The position numbers and the translations under genes are program-made. Positions 8,219 through 16,169 of a DNA stretch of 59,304 bases are shown here, piece after piece. This DNA comes from Saprospiraceae bacterium (GTDB lineage: Bacteria; Bacteroidota; Bacteroidia; Chitinophagales; Saprospiraceae), in the NCBI GenBank assembly GCA_028284395.1, contig JANQRV010000269.1, positions 1-59,304 of the forward strand, read 5' to 3'. Below the pieces are notes generated by a model. The model saw only the letters and a list, made by a program, of their open reading frames with translations. It did not search any database and was not told where the DNA came from. How positions within the stretch are numbered: the first letter of the stretch is position 1; the number at the start of each line of letters is the position of its first letter.

Positions 8219-9376
8219 TCACTTCTCCAAGGCTTCAAGTGCTTGCCAACATTTGAGCAAGCCTCGAGGCACGTGGAAGCAACCTTTCCACTTACCACCT
8301 TTTAGCGGCAAAAGGACCTCGCCACGCCGATTGAGGTAGCCGTACCATTCGTATTCCGGATCTCTGAAGTTTTTCCAGGTATACTGGTGAACTTTCTCGA
8401 ATTGTTGCCAGCAAATGTGCGCTCCAGTATACTGGTAACCCTTGAGTAAAGCGACCAGTGTCTCCAGGTGTACCCACCATAGTTTCTGGTCCCATTCCAG
8501 TTGCTGGGGCGGATGGCCCTGGGCGTCCAGGAAATAGAAAATGCCACCGTATTTTTCATCCCAAGCGTAGTCGAGGGTCTCCAGCGTAATGGCAGTAGCT
8601 CTTTCTATGATGGAGTGGTCGTCCAGTCGTTTTCCCAGGTCCATGATAAACCACATGGCTTCAATGCCGTGCCCCGGATTGAGCAGTCGTCCGTCAAAAG
8701 AATCGGAAGTGGATCCGTCCGGGCGGACGTTTTCGAGGATAAAGCCCCGTTCCGGTTTGTAGAAAACTTCCATGACGTCGTGCAGGCATTGCCGAATGGT
8801 GCGGTCGACCAGTTCGACTGGGAGCAGGGCTTCCAATTCTAACGACAAGTTGCAGAGAATCATGGGGAGGGCAAAGTTGCGCAAAGGTCGTGTGCCGGAA
8901 AAATGCTTGTTGTATGCTCCCTTAGGGTTATCCTGTCTTTCCAGGATCCTTGCAAAGGTCGTCTTCGCGATCCGGGCGTAGCGCTCTTCTCCCGTGGCTT
9001 CAAATAACTGCCCAAAGGCCATGGCTGCGAAACAATCCGAAAATATATTATAGGGCTGGATCAATGGTTGTCCCTTTTGATCAAGGGAAAAATACCAGTC
9101 GCCATTCGGCGCCCGACCGTGTTTTTCCAGAAAATCGGCTCCGTGCCGCGCGATGTGGAGCCAGGTAGATTTGGGTTCCACTTGATTGTACATTTTGGCG
9201 AAGGTCCATACCTGCCGGGCTTGCAGCCAGATGAACTTATCGGAGTCGTACACTTCCCCTTTCTGCAAAAGGCAGGTGAAATAACCGCCGTGTTGAACAT
9301 CGATGGAGTGGTCTTCCCAAAACGGCAAGACGTTTAACAATAATTCGTCTCTATAAAGTTGGTTATACGACTTCAT
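8219..9376 (-). CDS. AGE-family epimerase (N-acylglucosamine/cellobiose 2-epimerase type)
   Basis: Members of this (alpha/alpha)6-barrel family epimerise or isomerise free sugars at C2 (N-acetylglucosamine, cellobiose, mannose). At 385 residues it has normal family length. Visible family blocks are FIWLQARQVWTFAKMYN near residue 48, LNPGHGIEAMWFIMDLGKR with the catalytic-type histidine near 240, and QKLWWVHLETLVALLKGY with the second conserved histidine near 300. The start codon follows directly after the stop of the upstream dehydrogenase (no spacer), so the two genes are co-translated. The pairing with methylmalonate-semialdehyde dehydrogenase hints at inositol or sugar catabolism rather than sialic acid use, but the exact sugar cannot be read. 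Confidence 0.85.
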   Translation of the reverse strand: MKSYNQLYRDELLLNVLPFWEDHSIDVQHGGYFTCLLQKGEVYDSDKFIWLQARQVWTFAKMYNQVEPKSTWLHIARHGADFLEKHGRAPNGDWYFSLDQKGQPLIQPYNIFSDCFAAMAFGQLFEATGEERYARIAKTTFARILERQDNPKGAYNKHFSGTRPLRNFALPMILCNLSLELEALLPVELVDRTIRQCLHDVMEVFYKPERGFILENVRPDGSTSDSFDGRLLNPGHGIEAMWFIMDLGKRLDDHSIIERATAITLETLDYAWDEKYGGIFYFLDAQGHPPQQLEWDQKLWWVHLETLVALLKGYQYTGAHICWQQFEKVHQYTWKNFRDPEYEWYGYLNRRGEVLLPLKGGKWKGCFHVPRGLLKCWQALEALEK

Positions 9377-10846
9377 CTAGCTCATCCAGTCGGTCCAGGC
9401 TTCGGGATTCCACTTGGTCGTTGTCTTTTTCAATTTCGTCCAAAAGTGGATGGAACTCTTTCCGGTAATGTCTCCGACGCCAAAACGGGACTCATTCCAG
9501 CCGCCGAACGAAAAAGGCTCTCGTGGCACCGGCACGCCGATATTGACGCCGACCATTCCGGCACTGACTCGTTCCGTCACGTACTTGGCCAAACCTCCGT
9601 TTTGCGTAAATACGGAGGAGGCATTACCGTAGTTGGAGTTGTTTTCAATCCTTATGGCTTCATCAATGTCATCCGTGCGCATAATAGCAAGTACGGGACC
9701 GAAGACTTCCTCTTGGGCAATTTTCATATCCGGCGTTACGTGGTCGATGACCGTCGGCCCCACGTAAAACCCGCTATTTTTTCCTTCAACAGTGGCATTC
9801 CGGCCATCCAACAGGATCTTTGCGCCTAGGTTTTCGGCTTCCGTGATGTATCCTTCGATCCGTTCTTTGGCCTCTTTCGAGATCACTGCTCCCAGGTTTT
9901 GGCCGGGTACAATCTTGCGTGCCTCGTCACAGATGTGCTGTACGATATGATCAACTTTCCCGACGGCTACCATGGCTGAAGCAGCCATACAGCGTTGGCC
10001 GGCACAGCCCGACATGGACGCCGCAATATTGGCCGCTGAAATGTCTGGATTGGCGTCCGACAAAACGATCAGGTGATTTTTGGCGCCCCCCAACCCCAAA
10101 CAACGCTTGAGGTTGGCGCTCGCCCGCTGATAAACGATTTTAGCCACACGGGTAGAACCCACAAAGGAAATGGCCTCGATGTCGGGATGGTCGCAAATGG
10201 CTTCGACGATCAGTCGATCTCCATTGACGATGTTGAAAACGCCATCCGGCAAGCCCGCTTCTTTAAACAGAGCGGCAATCTTCTGCGCACTTAAAGGCAC
10301 TTGTTCGGAAGGTTTTAGGATCATACAGTTACCCAGTGCAATCGCATTGGGAATGCTCCACATCGGCACCATCAAAGGGAAATTGAACGGCGTAATAGCA
10401 GCAACAATACCGACCGGCACGTGGGAAGTACGGCATTCGACCCCCCGGCTTACTTCCAATATTTCATCGTTGAGGATTTGGGGTAGAGAACAGGCAAATT
10501 CACACAACTCAATACCTTTCAATACCTCGGCCTTCGCTTCGCCAAATGTCTTGCCGTTTTCCAATTGTATGATGGTGGAAAGCTCATCGATGTTCGCTTC
10601 TAATAATTGCCGAAATTTGAAAAAGACCTGAACACGCTCTTTAATTGTTTTTCCCGACCAATCGGGCAGTGCCGCTTTACACGATTGGACAGCTTCATCC
10701 AAGGCAGCGCGGTTGGAAAGTGGGGCCGATGAAATAGTACTGCCGTCAATGGGGCTGATGACCTCCATTACCTGGAAATCACCATCCAGAAAACGACCTT
10801 CAATGTAGTTTTTGACCTTTGGAACAATGAGATCTGCGGAATTCAT
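9377..10846 (-). CDS. mmsA: CoA-acylating methylmalonate-semialdehyde dehydrogenase
   Basis: Oxidises (methyl)malonate semialdehyde to propionyl- or acetyl-CoA with NAD and CoA; it works in valine, thymine and myo-inositol breakdown (IolA in the last case). At 489 residues it has family length. Signatures are TPFNFPLMVPMWSIPNAIA, the NAD-binding SFVGSTRVAKIVYQRA, the catalytic cysteine in SGCAGQRCMAAS near residue 285, and EEVFGPVLAIMRTD. The subgroup-typical GCAGQRCMA distinguishes it from ordinary aldehyde dehydrogenases. It is the first gene of a pair with the AGE epimerase. No other iol or valine genes lie nearby. Confidence 0.92.
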   Translation of the reverse strand: MNSADLIVPKVKNYIEGRFLDGDFQVMEVISPIDGSTISSAPLSNRAALDEAVQSCKAALPDWSGKTIKERVQVFFKFRQLLEANIDELSTIIQLENGKTFGEAKAEVLKGIELCEFACSLPQILNDEILEVSRGVECRTSHVPVGIVAAITPFNFPLMVPMWSIPNAIALGNCMILKPSEQVPLSAQKIAALFKEAGLPDGVFNIVNGDRLIVEAICDHPDIEAISFVGSTRVAKIVYQRASANLKRCLGLGGAKNHLIVLSDANPDISAANIAASMSGCAGQRCMAASAMVAVGKVDHIVQHICDEARKIVPGQNLGAVISKEAKERIEGYITEAENLGAKILLDGRNATVEGKNSGFYVGPTVIDHVTPDMKIAQEEVFGPVLAIMRTDDIDEAIRIENNSNYGNASSVFTQNGGLAKYVTERVSAGMVGVNIGVPVPREPFSFGGWNESRFGVGDITGKSSIHFWTKLKKTTTKWNPEAWTDWMS

Positions 10847-10962
10847 GAAACGTTGTTTTTATCCGGTTTTAAATATAAGGCAATATTCGAAGGTGGCAAA
10901 AACCGGAGCTGAATTACGCAAGAAAATGGAGCATTGATCAGTATTGCCCGAAAAGAACCTCC

Positions 10963-11295
10963 TCAGCCAATTGTCCAAAAGATGCCCATAAAGGCAAGAT
11001 TGAATAGGAATAACAAAACGAATCTGGACTTTAGCGGCCGAAACTTAATCATACCTGTCACCGAGCAAATAAGGGATAGGAACATCCCGGACAGTGCAAT
11101 TCCCACTAGTGTGTTAAACAGTTCGAGATATTCCAGGTAATTAATGAATTGCCCCAGATAGACACTGGTGGCGGTACTGATAAATGCCATGATGAGCATA
11201 TTGCTACCCAGGCGCGCCACCAGATCAGCATTTCCAAAACAACTGAAAAAAGGTTGAATAATATTTACCATCGAAATCACTTTTTGTTCTATCAT
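10963..11295 (-). CDS. Small hypothetical membrane protein
   Basis: A 110-residue protein with about three hydrophobic segments: near residues 29-48 (MLIMAFISTATSVYLGQF), 58-80 (LFNTLVGIALSGMFLSLICS) and 91-109 (FVLLFLFNLAFMGIFWTI). I do not recognise a family. A second in-frame ATG lies eight codons in and could be the start. The gene is isolated between mmsA and the divergent CNNM gene. It was preferred over the overlapping frame on the other strand because its hydrophobic segments are regular and its residue use is protein-like. Confidence 0.55.
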   Translation of the reverse strand: MIEQKVISMVNIIQPFFSCFGNADLVARLGSNMLIMAFISTATSVYLGQFINYLEYLELFNTLVGIALSGMFLSLICSVTGMIKFRPLKSRFVLLFLFNLAFMGIFWTIG

Positions 11296-11455
11296 TACAG
11301 ATGCAAAAGAGGTAGAAGTTGATGCTTGACAAGCTCATTTCGTCGAAAAATTGCTTCTATACTTCGAAGATTTAGGGGGTTCACGAATGATTTCTTCGGT
11401 CAAATGTGTTGACAGATTACTATATTTATGAATCCTAGAACTTTAATACAACTCA

Positions 11456-12553
11456 ATGTTACTCTTCTTATTTGCGACTGTCGCAATTCTTTTTTCCTTC
11501 CTTTGTTCCATTTGGGAAGCGGTTCTTCTGAGTATTCCCAATTCCTACGTAGAAATCAAGAAGACGGAAGGTAGCCCGATCGGCACCGTCCTGGAAAACT
11601 TGAAAAAGGACATCGATCGCCCACTTTCAGCCATTCTTTCTTTGAATACCATTGCACATACGGTAGGATCTATTGGTGTGGGAGCTATGGTTGGGAAGAC
11701 CTACGGAGAAAAGGTCGTCATGTTTGGCCAGGAAATGCCTTTTACTCCCGAAGCAGTGGCTGGTGCCGTCATGACCCTTCTGATCCTGGTGCTTTCCGAG
11801 ATCATTCCAAAAACTTTGGGAGCAACGAAATGGAAATTATTGGCGCCCTTTACGGCGCGTTCTATGCGAGTCGTTATGTTGATCATGGCACCATTTGTGG
11901 CACTGAGTAAGGTCATAACCAAGTGGCTTAAGGGCTCCGGCCACGAACAAGCAGTAAGTAGAGAAGATCTGACAGCTATCGCACAAATTGGTCATCGAGA
12001 TGGAATTTTTGAAGCCAGCGAGTCGAAGATCATCCGAAATTTGATGCGTTTCAACGTGATTGAGGCCCGTTCCATTATGACACCGAGAACAGTCGTAATG
12101 GCTGCCCCCGAAGACCAAACGGTCCAGGAATTTTACGAAAAAAATACCAATCAGCCTTTTTCCCGCATTCCGGTATATCGCGATTCTAAGGACAATATTA
12201 CGGGTTTCGTGCTGAAAGATATGATTTTGATCCACCTGATCAAGGGGGAGAAGAATAAGAAATTGAAGGAGTTGGCACTGCCCATCGAAGTGATTCAGGA
12301 AGATCAATTAATTAGCGATGTTTTCAATACTTTGTTGTCCGAACGAAGCCACTTGAGCCTAGTTGTGGATAGTTATGGCGGGATGGCCGGCGTCATTAGT
12401 CTTGAAGACGTGATCGAGACCCTCCTAGGACTTGAGATCGTGGATGAAATGGACAGCACCGAAGACATGCAAAGACTGGCTCGTCAGAACTGGGAAAAAC
12501 GCGCTGCGAAAATGGGCCTGATCAAGGCTGATTCTGAGTCCGAGTCAGAATAA
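11456..12553 (+). CDS. CNNM/CorC-type (DUF21 plus CBS pair) membrane protein
   Basis: A 365-residue member of the CNNM/CorB family, linked to magnesium and cobalt transport or homeostasis in the inner membrane. The DUF21 transmembrane domain covers about residues 1-190 (SIWEAVLLSIPNSYVEI, LSLNTIAHTVGSIGVGAMVG, LVLSEIIPKTLGA). The cytosolic CBS pair follows at about 200-335 (ARSIMTPRTVVMAAPEDQTV and RSHLSLVVDSYGGMAGVISLEDVIETLLG). The SEIIPKT motif is characteristic of the family. It lacks the C-terminal CorC_HlyC domain of longer members and ends with an acidic tail (SESESE). It converges on the nucleoside hydrolase with three bases between the stops. No partner gene is evident. Confidence 0.9.
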   Translation: MLLFLFATVAILFSFLCSIWEAVLLSIPNSYVEIKKTEGSPIGTVLENLKKDIDRPLSAILSLNTIAHTVGSIGVGAMVGKTYGEKVVMFGQEMPFTPEAVAGAVMTLLILVLSEIIPKTLGATKWKLLAPFTARSMRVVMLIMAPFVALSKVITKWLKGSGHEQAVSREDLTAIAQIGHRDGIFEASESKIIRNLMRFNVIEARSIMTPRTVVMAAPEDQTVQEFYEKNTNQPFSRIPVYRDSKDNITGFVLKDMILIHLIKGEKNKKLKELALPIEVIQEDQLISDVFNTLLSERSHLSLVVDSYGGMAGVISLEDVIETLLGLEIVDEMDSTEDMQRLARQNWEKRAAKMGLIKADSESESE

Positions 12554-12556
12554 ATG

Positions 12557-13609
12557 TCATTTTGTTGTTACCAATACGGGATTATCCAGGGCGTGGAAAA
12601 GGTCTTGGACGATGCTTTCCTTGTCGAAATTTTCCCAAATCATGATTTTTCGCTCGTTCTCCGGTTGTTCTACCCAGACCGAATCTTCATAGATAGGAGC
12701 GGGATGCTCACGTACTTTTCCCCAGGCGGGATTCTTGATCACTGCGACAGCAGCCACGTCGAATAGAGCGCGTTCACGAGCCTCGCTGTGGTAGTCGATG
12801 TGTTCGAAAAGGCTAACGGAGTAGTCGCCGAAGGTATGGTAAGTGCCTCCGTGCCTTCCGGTAATAGGGTCTTCAATTCTGGGGCCTCTTCCGGGCATGG
12901 ATTCATTGATTTGCGCCTGGGTTACGGTAATGGCGGCTGTTCCCGAAGGTTCTTCGTAGCGGACGGTCACCATTTCGAATGGTGCTTTGGTGGAGAGGAC
13001 ATAGTTCATGGAAGGGATGTCATTGTCCTGATTGTACTCTCCGGGTTTGGGATAATTGGAACCCAACCACACAATCCTGATTTTTTCAGCAATAGAAGGT
13101 TGTTTCAACAGTGCCAGTGCTATATTGGTCAATTTGCCCACGGGAATCAGTACCAGTTTCTGGTCTTTGATGTTCAGAGCTTCTTCAATGATGAAGTCTA
13201 CCGCCGCTTTGCCGTCAAAATCGTCATCGTAGATGCGGTTTCTGATCTCTTCGAAATCGCCATTGGCACCAGAATAAAGCGGGACCTTACCGTCCAGTTG
13301 ACTTAGCTTTAGGATTCGCTCAGCTTCCTGATAATGATTGGCAATTTCGCCACCACTATGAGTCGCATTCACCGTTATGCCTTTTACAACGAAGTCATTT
13401 CCGTTGAATAACAAATAGATTTGGGCGTGTTGATCATCCAATTCGTTGTTGGCGTCGGTATCGAAAATTACCGTGTATTTGTCTGGTGTATCGGGTTGCT
13501 CCACTGCTTCTTTCTCTTCTTCCGCCAAAGGTTTGCCGGAATTGTTGCAATTGGTCATCAATGCGCAGGACAAAAGCAGCGTTGTACAAAGTTTTAGGGT
13601 AGTGTTCAT
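12557..13609 (-). CDS. Exported nucleoside hydrolase-like lipoprotein
   Basis: Cleaves the N-glycosidic bond of nucleosides to give base and ribose. I chose the ATG at 13609 because it opens a lipoprotein signal (MNTTLKLCTTLLLSCALM, cysteine in LLSC or slightly later in MTNC); the longer frame starting at 13711 runs back into ribokinase. The mature protein begins IFDTDANNELDDQHA, a variant of the DTDxxxDDD calcium-binding motif of inosine-uridine nucleoside hydrolases, followed by VPLYSGA and LVLIPVGKLTNIALAL. The 350-residue length fits the family plus leader. It is the last gene of a unit with a permease and ribokinase, which supports periplasmic or surface nucleoside breakdown feeding ribose uptake. 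The altered metal motif leaves base or sugar specificity open. Confidence 0.8.
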   Translation of the reverse strand: MNTTLKLCTTLLLSCALMTNCNNSGKPLAEEEKEAVEQPDTPDKYTVIFDTDANNELDDQHAQIYLLFNGNDFVVKGITVNATHSGGEIANHYQEAERILKLSQLDGKVPLYSGANGDFEEIRNRIYDDDFDGKAAVDFIIEEALNIKDQKLVLIPVGKLTNIALALLKQPSIAEKIRIVWLGSNYPKPGEYNQDNDIPSMNYVLSTKAPFEMVTVRYEEPSGTAAITVTQAQINESMPGRGPRIEDPITGRHGGTYHTFGDYSVSLFEHIDYHSEARERALFDVAAVAVIKNPAWGKVREHPAPIYEDSVWVEQPENERKIMIWENFDKESIVQDLFHALDNPVLVTTK

Positions 13610-13619
13610 TTTTTTGTTT

Positions 13620-14534
13620 TTATGCAGATTGAAGGAATGCATCGATTTCGGTTTTTGTCGGAGCTGAATCCTGAGCGCCGTTTCTGGTGACAGAGATCGC
13701 TGCGCCGGCACTGGCGTAGGTGATGGCGTCCGGTATGGAATGCCCCTGGGCCAGTCCGACGGTCAAAATTCCGTTGAAAACATCACCGGCAGCGGTGGTA
13801 TCGGTAGCCTTGACCTTATAACTCTCAAAAAGTCGTTGTCCGGCTTCAGATATCCACAAGCTACCTTTTGAACCAAGTGTGATGATGACATTCTGAACTC
13901 CTTTGTCACGCAATGCTTGCCCAGCCTGTAGCAGACCGGCGTCGTCATCGGTATTCATCCCGGTCAACAAGGCGGCTTCCGTTTCATTTGGTGTAATTAG
14001 GAAGAGTCCGTCCAGGCAATCGTCGTTCAGTTGTGCGGCTGGTGCCGGATTCAGAATTACTTTCGTGCCGCTGTTTTTCAACTTTTTAACGATGTGTTCG
14101 ATGGTAGCAACCGGGGTTTCCAACTGCATCAACACGGCCTCAGCTCCTTCAAAGACCTGCCAACAAGTCTCGATGTCCGCCGGAAAAAGCTTCATATTGG
14201 CGCCCGAAGCTACGACGATGCTGTTTTCCCCTTTTTGATCAACGATGATCTGCGCAACGCCAGAAGGTGTTTCCGGATCAATAAAAATATGATCGGTGTT
14301 GATCCCGTCCTTTTTAAATCCATCGATGGCCTGACGACCAAAAAGATCGTCGCCAACCTTGGCGATGAAGGTTACTTCGCCACCCGAACGAGCGGCGGCT
14401 ACCGCCTGGTTGGCGCCTTTGCCGCCAGCCGCAATAAAAAATTCATTGCCCAGAATAGTTTCACCAGGCATGGGCAATCGATCTGCCTTGATCACCATAT
14501 CCGTATTAGAACTTCCAACTACAATCAGTTTCAT
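13620..14534 (-). CDS. rbsK: Ribokinase
   Basis: Phosphorylates D-ribose to ribose-5-phosphate with ATP in the cytoplasm. A PfkB-family protein of 304 residues. The N-terminal signature GGKGANQAVAAARSGG lies near residue 38, the ATP/oxyanion region TDTTAAGDVFNGIL with the catalytic aspartate near 244, and NPAPAA plus LITPNETEA in the middle match ribokinase better than other PfkB sugar kinases. It lies 10 bases upstream of the nucleoside hydrolase start and 77 bases downstream of the permease, so the three genes form one likely operon. Confidence 0.93.
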   Translation of the reverse strand: MKLIVVGSSNTDMVIKADRLPMPGETILGNEFFIAAGGKGANQAVAAARSGGEVTFIAKVGDDLFGRQAIDGFKKDGINTDHIFIDPETPSGVAQIIVDQKGENSIVVASGANMKLFPADIETCWQVFEGAEAVLMQLETPVATIEHIVKKLKNSGTKVILNPAPAAQLNDDCLDGLFLITPNETEAALLTGMNTDDDAGLLQAGQALRDKGVQNVIITLGSKGSLWISEAGQRLFESYKVKATDTTAAGDVFNGILTVGLAQGHSIPDAITYASAGAAISVTRNGAQDSAPTKTEIDAFLQSA

Positions 14535-14558
14535 ATTTATATTTTAAAAGCTTAACCA

Positions 14559-14592
14559 CAACCCCGAACCTCAAACCCCGAACTTGGAACTT
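14559..14592. repeat. Tandem CCCCGAAC-type repeat (dispersed family)
   Basis: The spacer between the permease and rbsK contains ACCCCGAACCTCAAA, CCCCGAACTTGG and AACTTG in series. On the other strand this reads as units of GTTC, GGGGTTTGAGGTTCGGGG, the same kind of unit that is repeated three times at 41870-41929. The shared unit in two unrelated intergenic sites indicates a dispersed repeat family. Confidence 0.6.
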
Positions 14593-14611
14593 GTTACCCG
14601 AATCCTTAATC

Positions 14612-15613
14612 CTAGAGCCGAGAATAAATAATCATGCCCAAGCCCAAAACAAACAAAACAAACATCAAGACAATCAGTCGATCCACAATTTTCGGCGCTC
14701 CCTTGAATTCTTTCCAGATCAAGACACCCCAAAGTGCGGCCACCATAGTGGCTCCCTGGCCCAGACCATAAGAGATGGCATAACCAGCCTGTTCGGAAGC
14801 AAGGATGCTAAACGACATGCCCATTCCCCAGATGGCGCCGCCGAGAATACCGATCAAATGCAATTTAGTATTTCCCTCCGTGAAATAGGCTTTGAAAGTG
14901 GTTTTTTCACCGGAGACGGGCCGATACATTGCAAAGGTGTTGAAGAGGAAGTTGGAAAGAAAGAGTCCAATGGAAAAAATGAAGAGTGCAGAATAAGGCG
15001 ATAATTTCCCGGCTTCCGGATTGGCAAAGTCCGTGACCATAGAGTCGGCAACAAAACGGTAAAAGAAACCCATGAGTATACCACCAATGATGGAGATTAC
15101 AATGCCTTTCTTTTTGCTGGTTTGATCGGTTGTGCCCATCTTGCTGTAAGCCAAGGCGTCGACGATGATGGCTAAAGTAACCAGTCCTACGCCCCCGAAT
15201 AACCAATAAGGATCGCCCACCGGATCGCCGATGTAATTGACGATCACTCCCTGTACGAGGGCAATACCAATGCCCACTGGAAAAGCAATGGCCATTCCGG
15301 CAATGTCGATGGCGATGACGATGAGAATATTGGCGATGTTAAATACTACTCCGCCCAAGAAGGCATAAAAAATAGCATTTGAATTACCCTGGCTGAGGTC
15401 GGTGAGGAAACTACGGCCCGAATCTCCCATAGATCCCAAGGTCAGGCCAAAAAATAAAGTCAATAATATGATGCCGATGGAATAGTCCCAATAGAACAGT
15501 TGAAAGGGCCAGGATTTACTTGCCAATTTTTGCGTATTGGCCCAGGAGCCCCAACACAACATCGTGATGAAACACAAAAAAACGGCAAAGCCGTAAGATT
15601 GGACAATGTACAT
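14612..15613 (-). CDS. Ureide-permease/GRP-like ten-helix transporter, probably for ribose or nucleosides
   Basis: A 333-residue inner-membrane carrier of the drug/metabolite transporter superfamily with about ten hydrophobic segments. The N-terminal block MLCWGSWANTQKLASKSWPF followed by QLFYWDYSIGI is characteristic of plant ureide permeases and their bacterial relatives, and resembles glucose/ribose (GRP) and rhamnose carriers. A cytosolic loop near residue 190 is basic (TTDQTSKKKG). It is the promoter-proximal gene ahead of ribokinase and the nucleoside hydrolase, so ribose or a nucleoside or ureide is the probable cargo. General annotation pipelines often call such proteins 'multidrug DMT transporter'; the context makes that unlikely here. 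Confidence 0.78.
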   Translation of the reverse strand: MYIVQSYGFAVFLCFITMLCWGSWANTQKLASKSWPFQLFYWDYSIGIILLTLFFGLTLGSMGDSGRSFLTDLSQGNSNAIFYAFLGGVVFNIANILIVIAIDIAGMAIAFPVGIGIALVQGVIVNYIGDPVGDPYWLFGGVGLVTLAIIVDALAYSKMGTTDQTSKKKGIVISIIGGILMGFFYRFVADSMVTDFANPEAGKLSPYSALFIFSIGLFLSNFLFNTFAMYRPVSGEKTTFKAYFTEGNTKLHLIGILGGAIWGMGMSFSILASEQAGYAISYGLGQGATMVAALWGVLIWKEFKGAPKIVDRLIVLMFVLFVLGLGMIIYSRL

Positions 15614-15659
15614 ATTTGTTTTCGTTTTGTTTGAATGCTCAAGATACGAAGGATTGTCC

Positions 15660-15667
15660 TACTTTTG
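15660..15667 (+). promoter_or_regulatory. Bacteroidota -7 promoter element TACTTTTG
   Basis: TACTTTTG matches TAnnTTTG exactly and lies 23 bases before the SRPBCC start codon at 15691. A TTTG at 15630-15633 is 26 bases upstream, longer than usual, so the -33 box is uncertain. Confidence 0.45.
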
Positions 15668-15690
15668 TTGCCATATTTAAAGTGTACATT

Positions 15691-16119
15691 ATGAAGGGAA
15701 AAATAATACATCGGCAATTTTACGACTATCCTGTTGAGAAGGTTTGGCATGCATTAACTGACAGCGAGGCCATGAGTCAATGGTTAATGCCCTGCAACAT
15801 CGAACCCATATTAAACCACGAATTTCAATTCACTACCGACACTACTTCCGGTTTTGACGGTACCATTCATTGTAAGATCACCGAAATTGAAGATCGGCGG
15901 ATACTGGCTTTTTCCTGGTCGGCGGGTACCATGAAAGATACGATGGTTGTTTTTAAGTTGAACTCGGTAAACGGAGGGACACAACTGGATTTTACGCATT
16001 CAGGCTTCCAGGGGTTCATCAATCGTTTATTGGCCAGATTTGTGCTGGGCAAGGGATGGAAGTCGCGTATTCTTAAAGTCGAATTGCCTGCTTATCTCGA
16101 AAAGATAGCATCCACCTGA
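15691..16119 (+). CDS. SRPBCC-fold (AHSA1/START-like) protein
   Basis: A 142-residue single-domain protein with the helix-grip fold used to bind hydrophobic ligands; the AHSA1 group also includes Hsp90 activators. I chose the ATG at 15691 because upstream codons run through the -7 promoter element and because MKGKIIHRQFYDYPVEKVWHAL starts the domain exactly. Other family marks are LTDSEAMSQWLMP and the late DFTHSGFQG. Function and ligand are unknown. The next gene starts 50 bases downstream but has its own promoter element. Confidence 0.82.
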   Translation: MKGKIIHRQFYDYPVEKVWHALTDSEAMSQWLMPCNIEPILNHEFQFTTDTTSGFDGTIHCKITEIEDRRILAFSWSAGTMKDTMVVFKLNSVNGGTQLDFTHSGFQGFINRLLARFVLGKGWKSRILKVELPAYLEKIAST

Positions 16120-16137
16120 AGTGATATCAATTATTAT

Positions 16138-16145
16138 TAACTTTG
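16138..16145 (+). promoter_or_regulatory. Bacteroidota -7 promoter element TAACTTTG
   Basis: An exact TAnnTTTG match 24 bases before the decarboxylase ATG at 16170. It overlaps the in-frame TTG at 16143, which argues that this TTG is promoter and not a start codon. Confidence 0.5.
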
Positions 16146-16169
16146 GTATTCCACGCAGATTCGCTTCAC

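Noticed and set aside
9359..9829. 156-residue open frame on the plus strand inside mmsA
   Set aside because: Antisense to a conserved dehydrogenase gene; no family resemblance.
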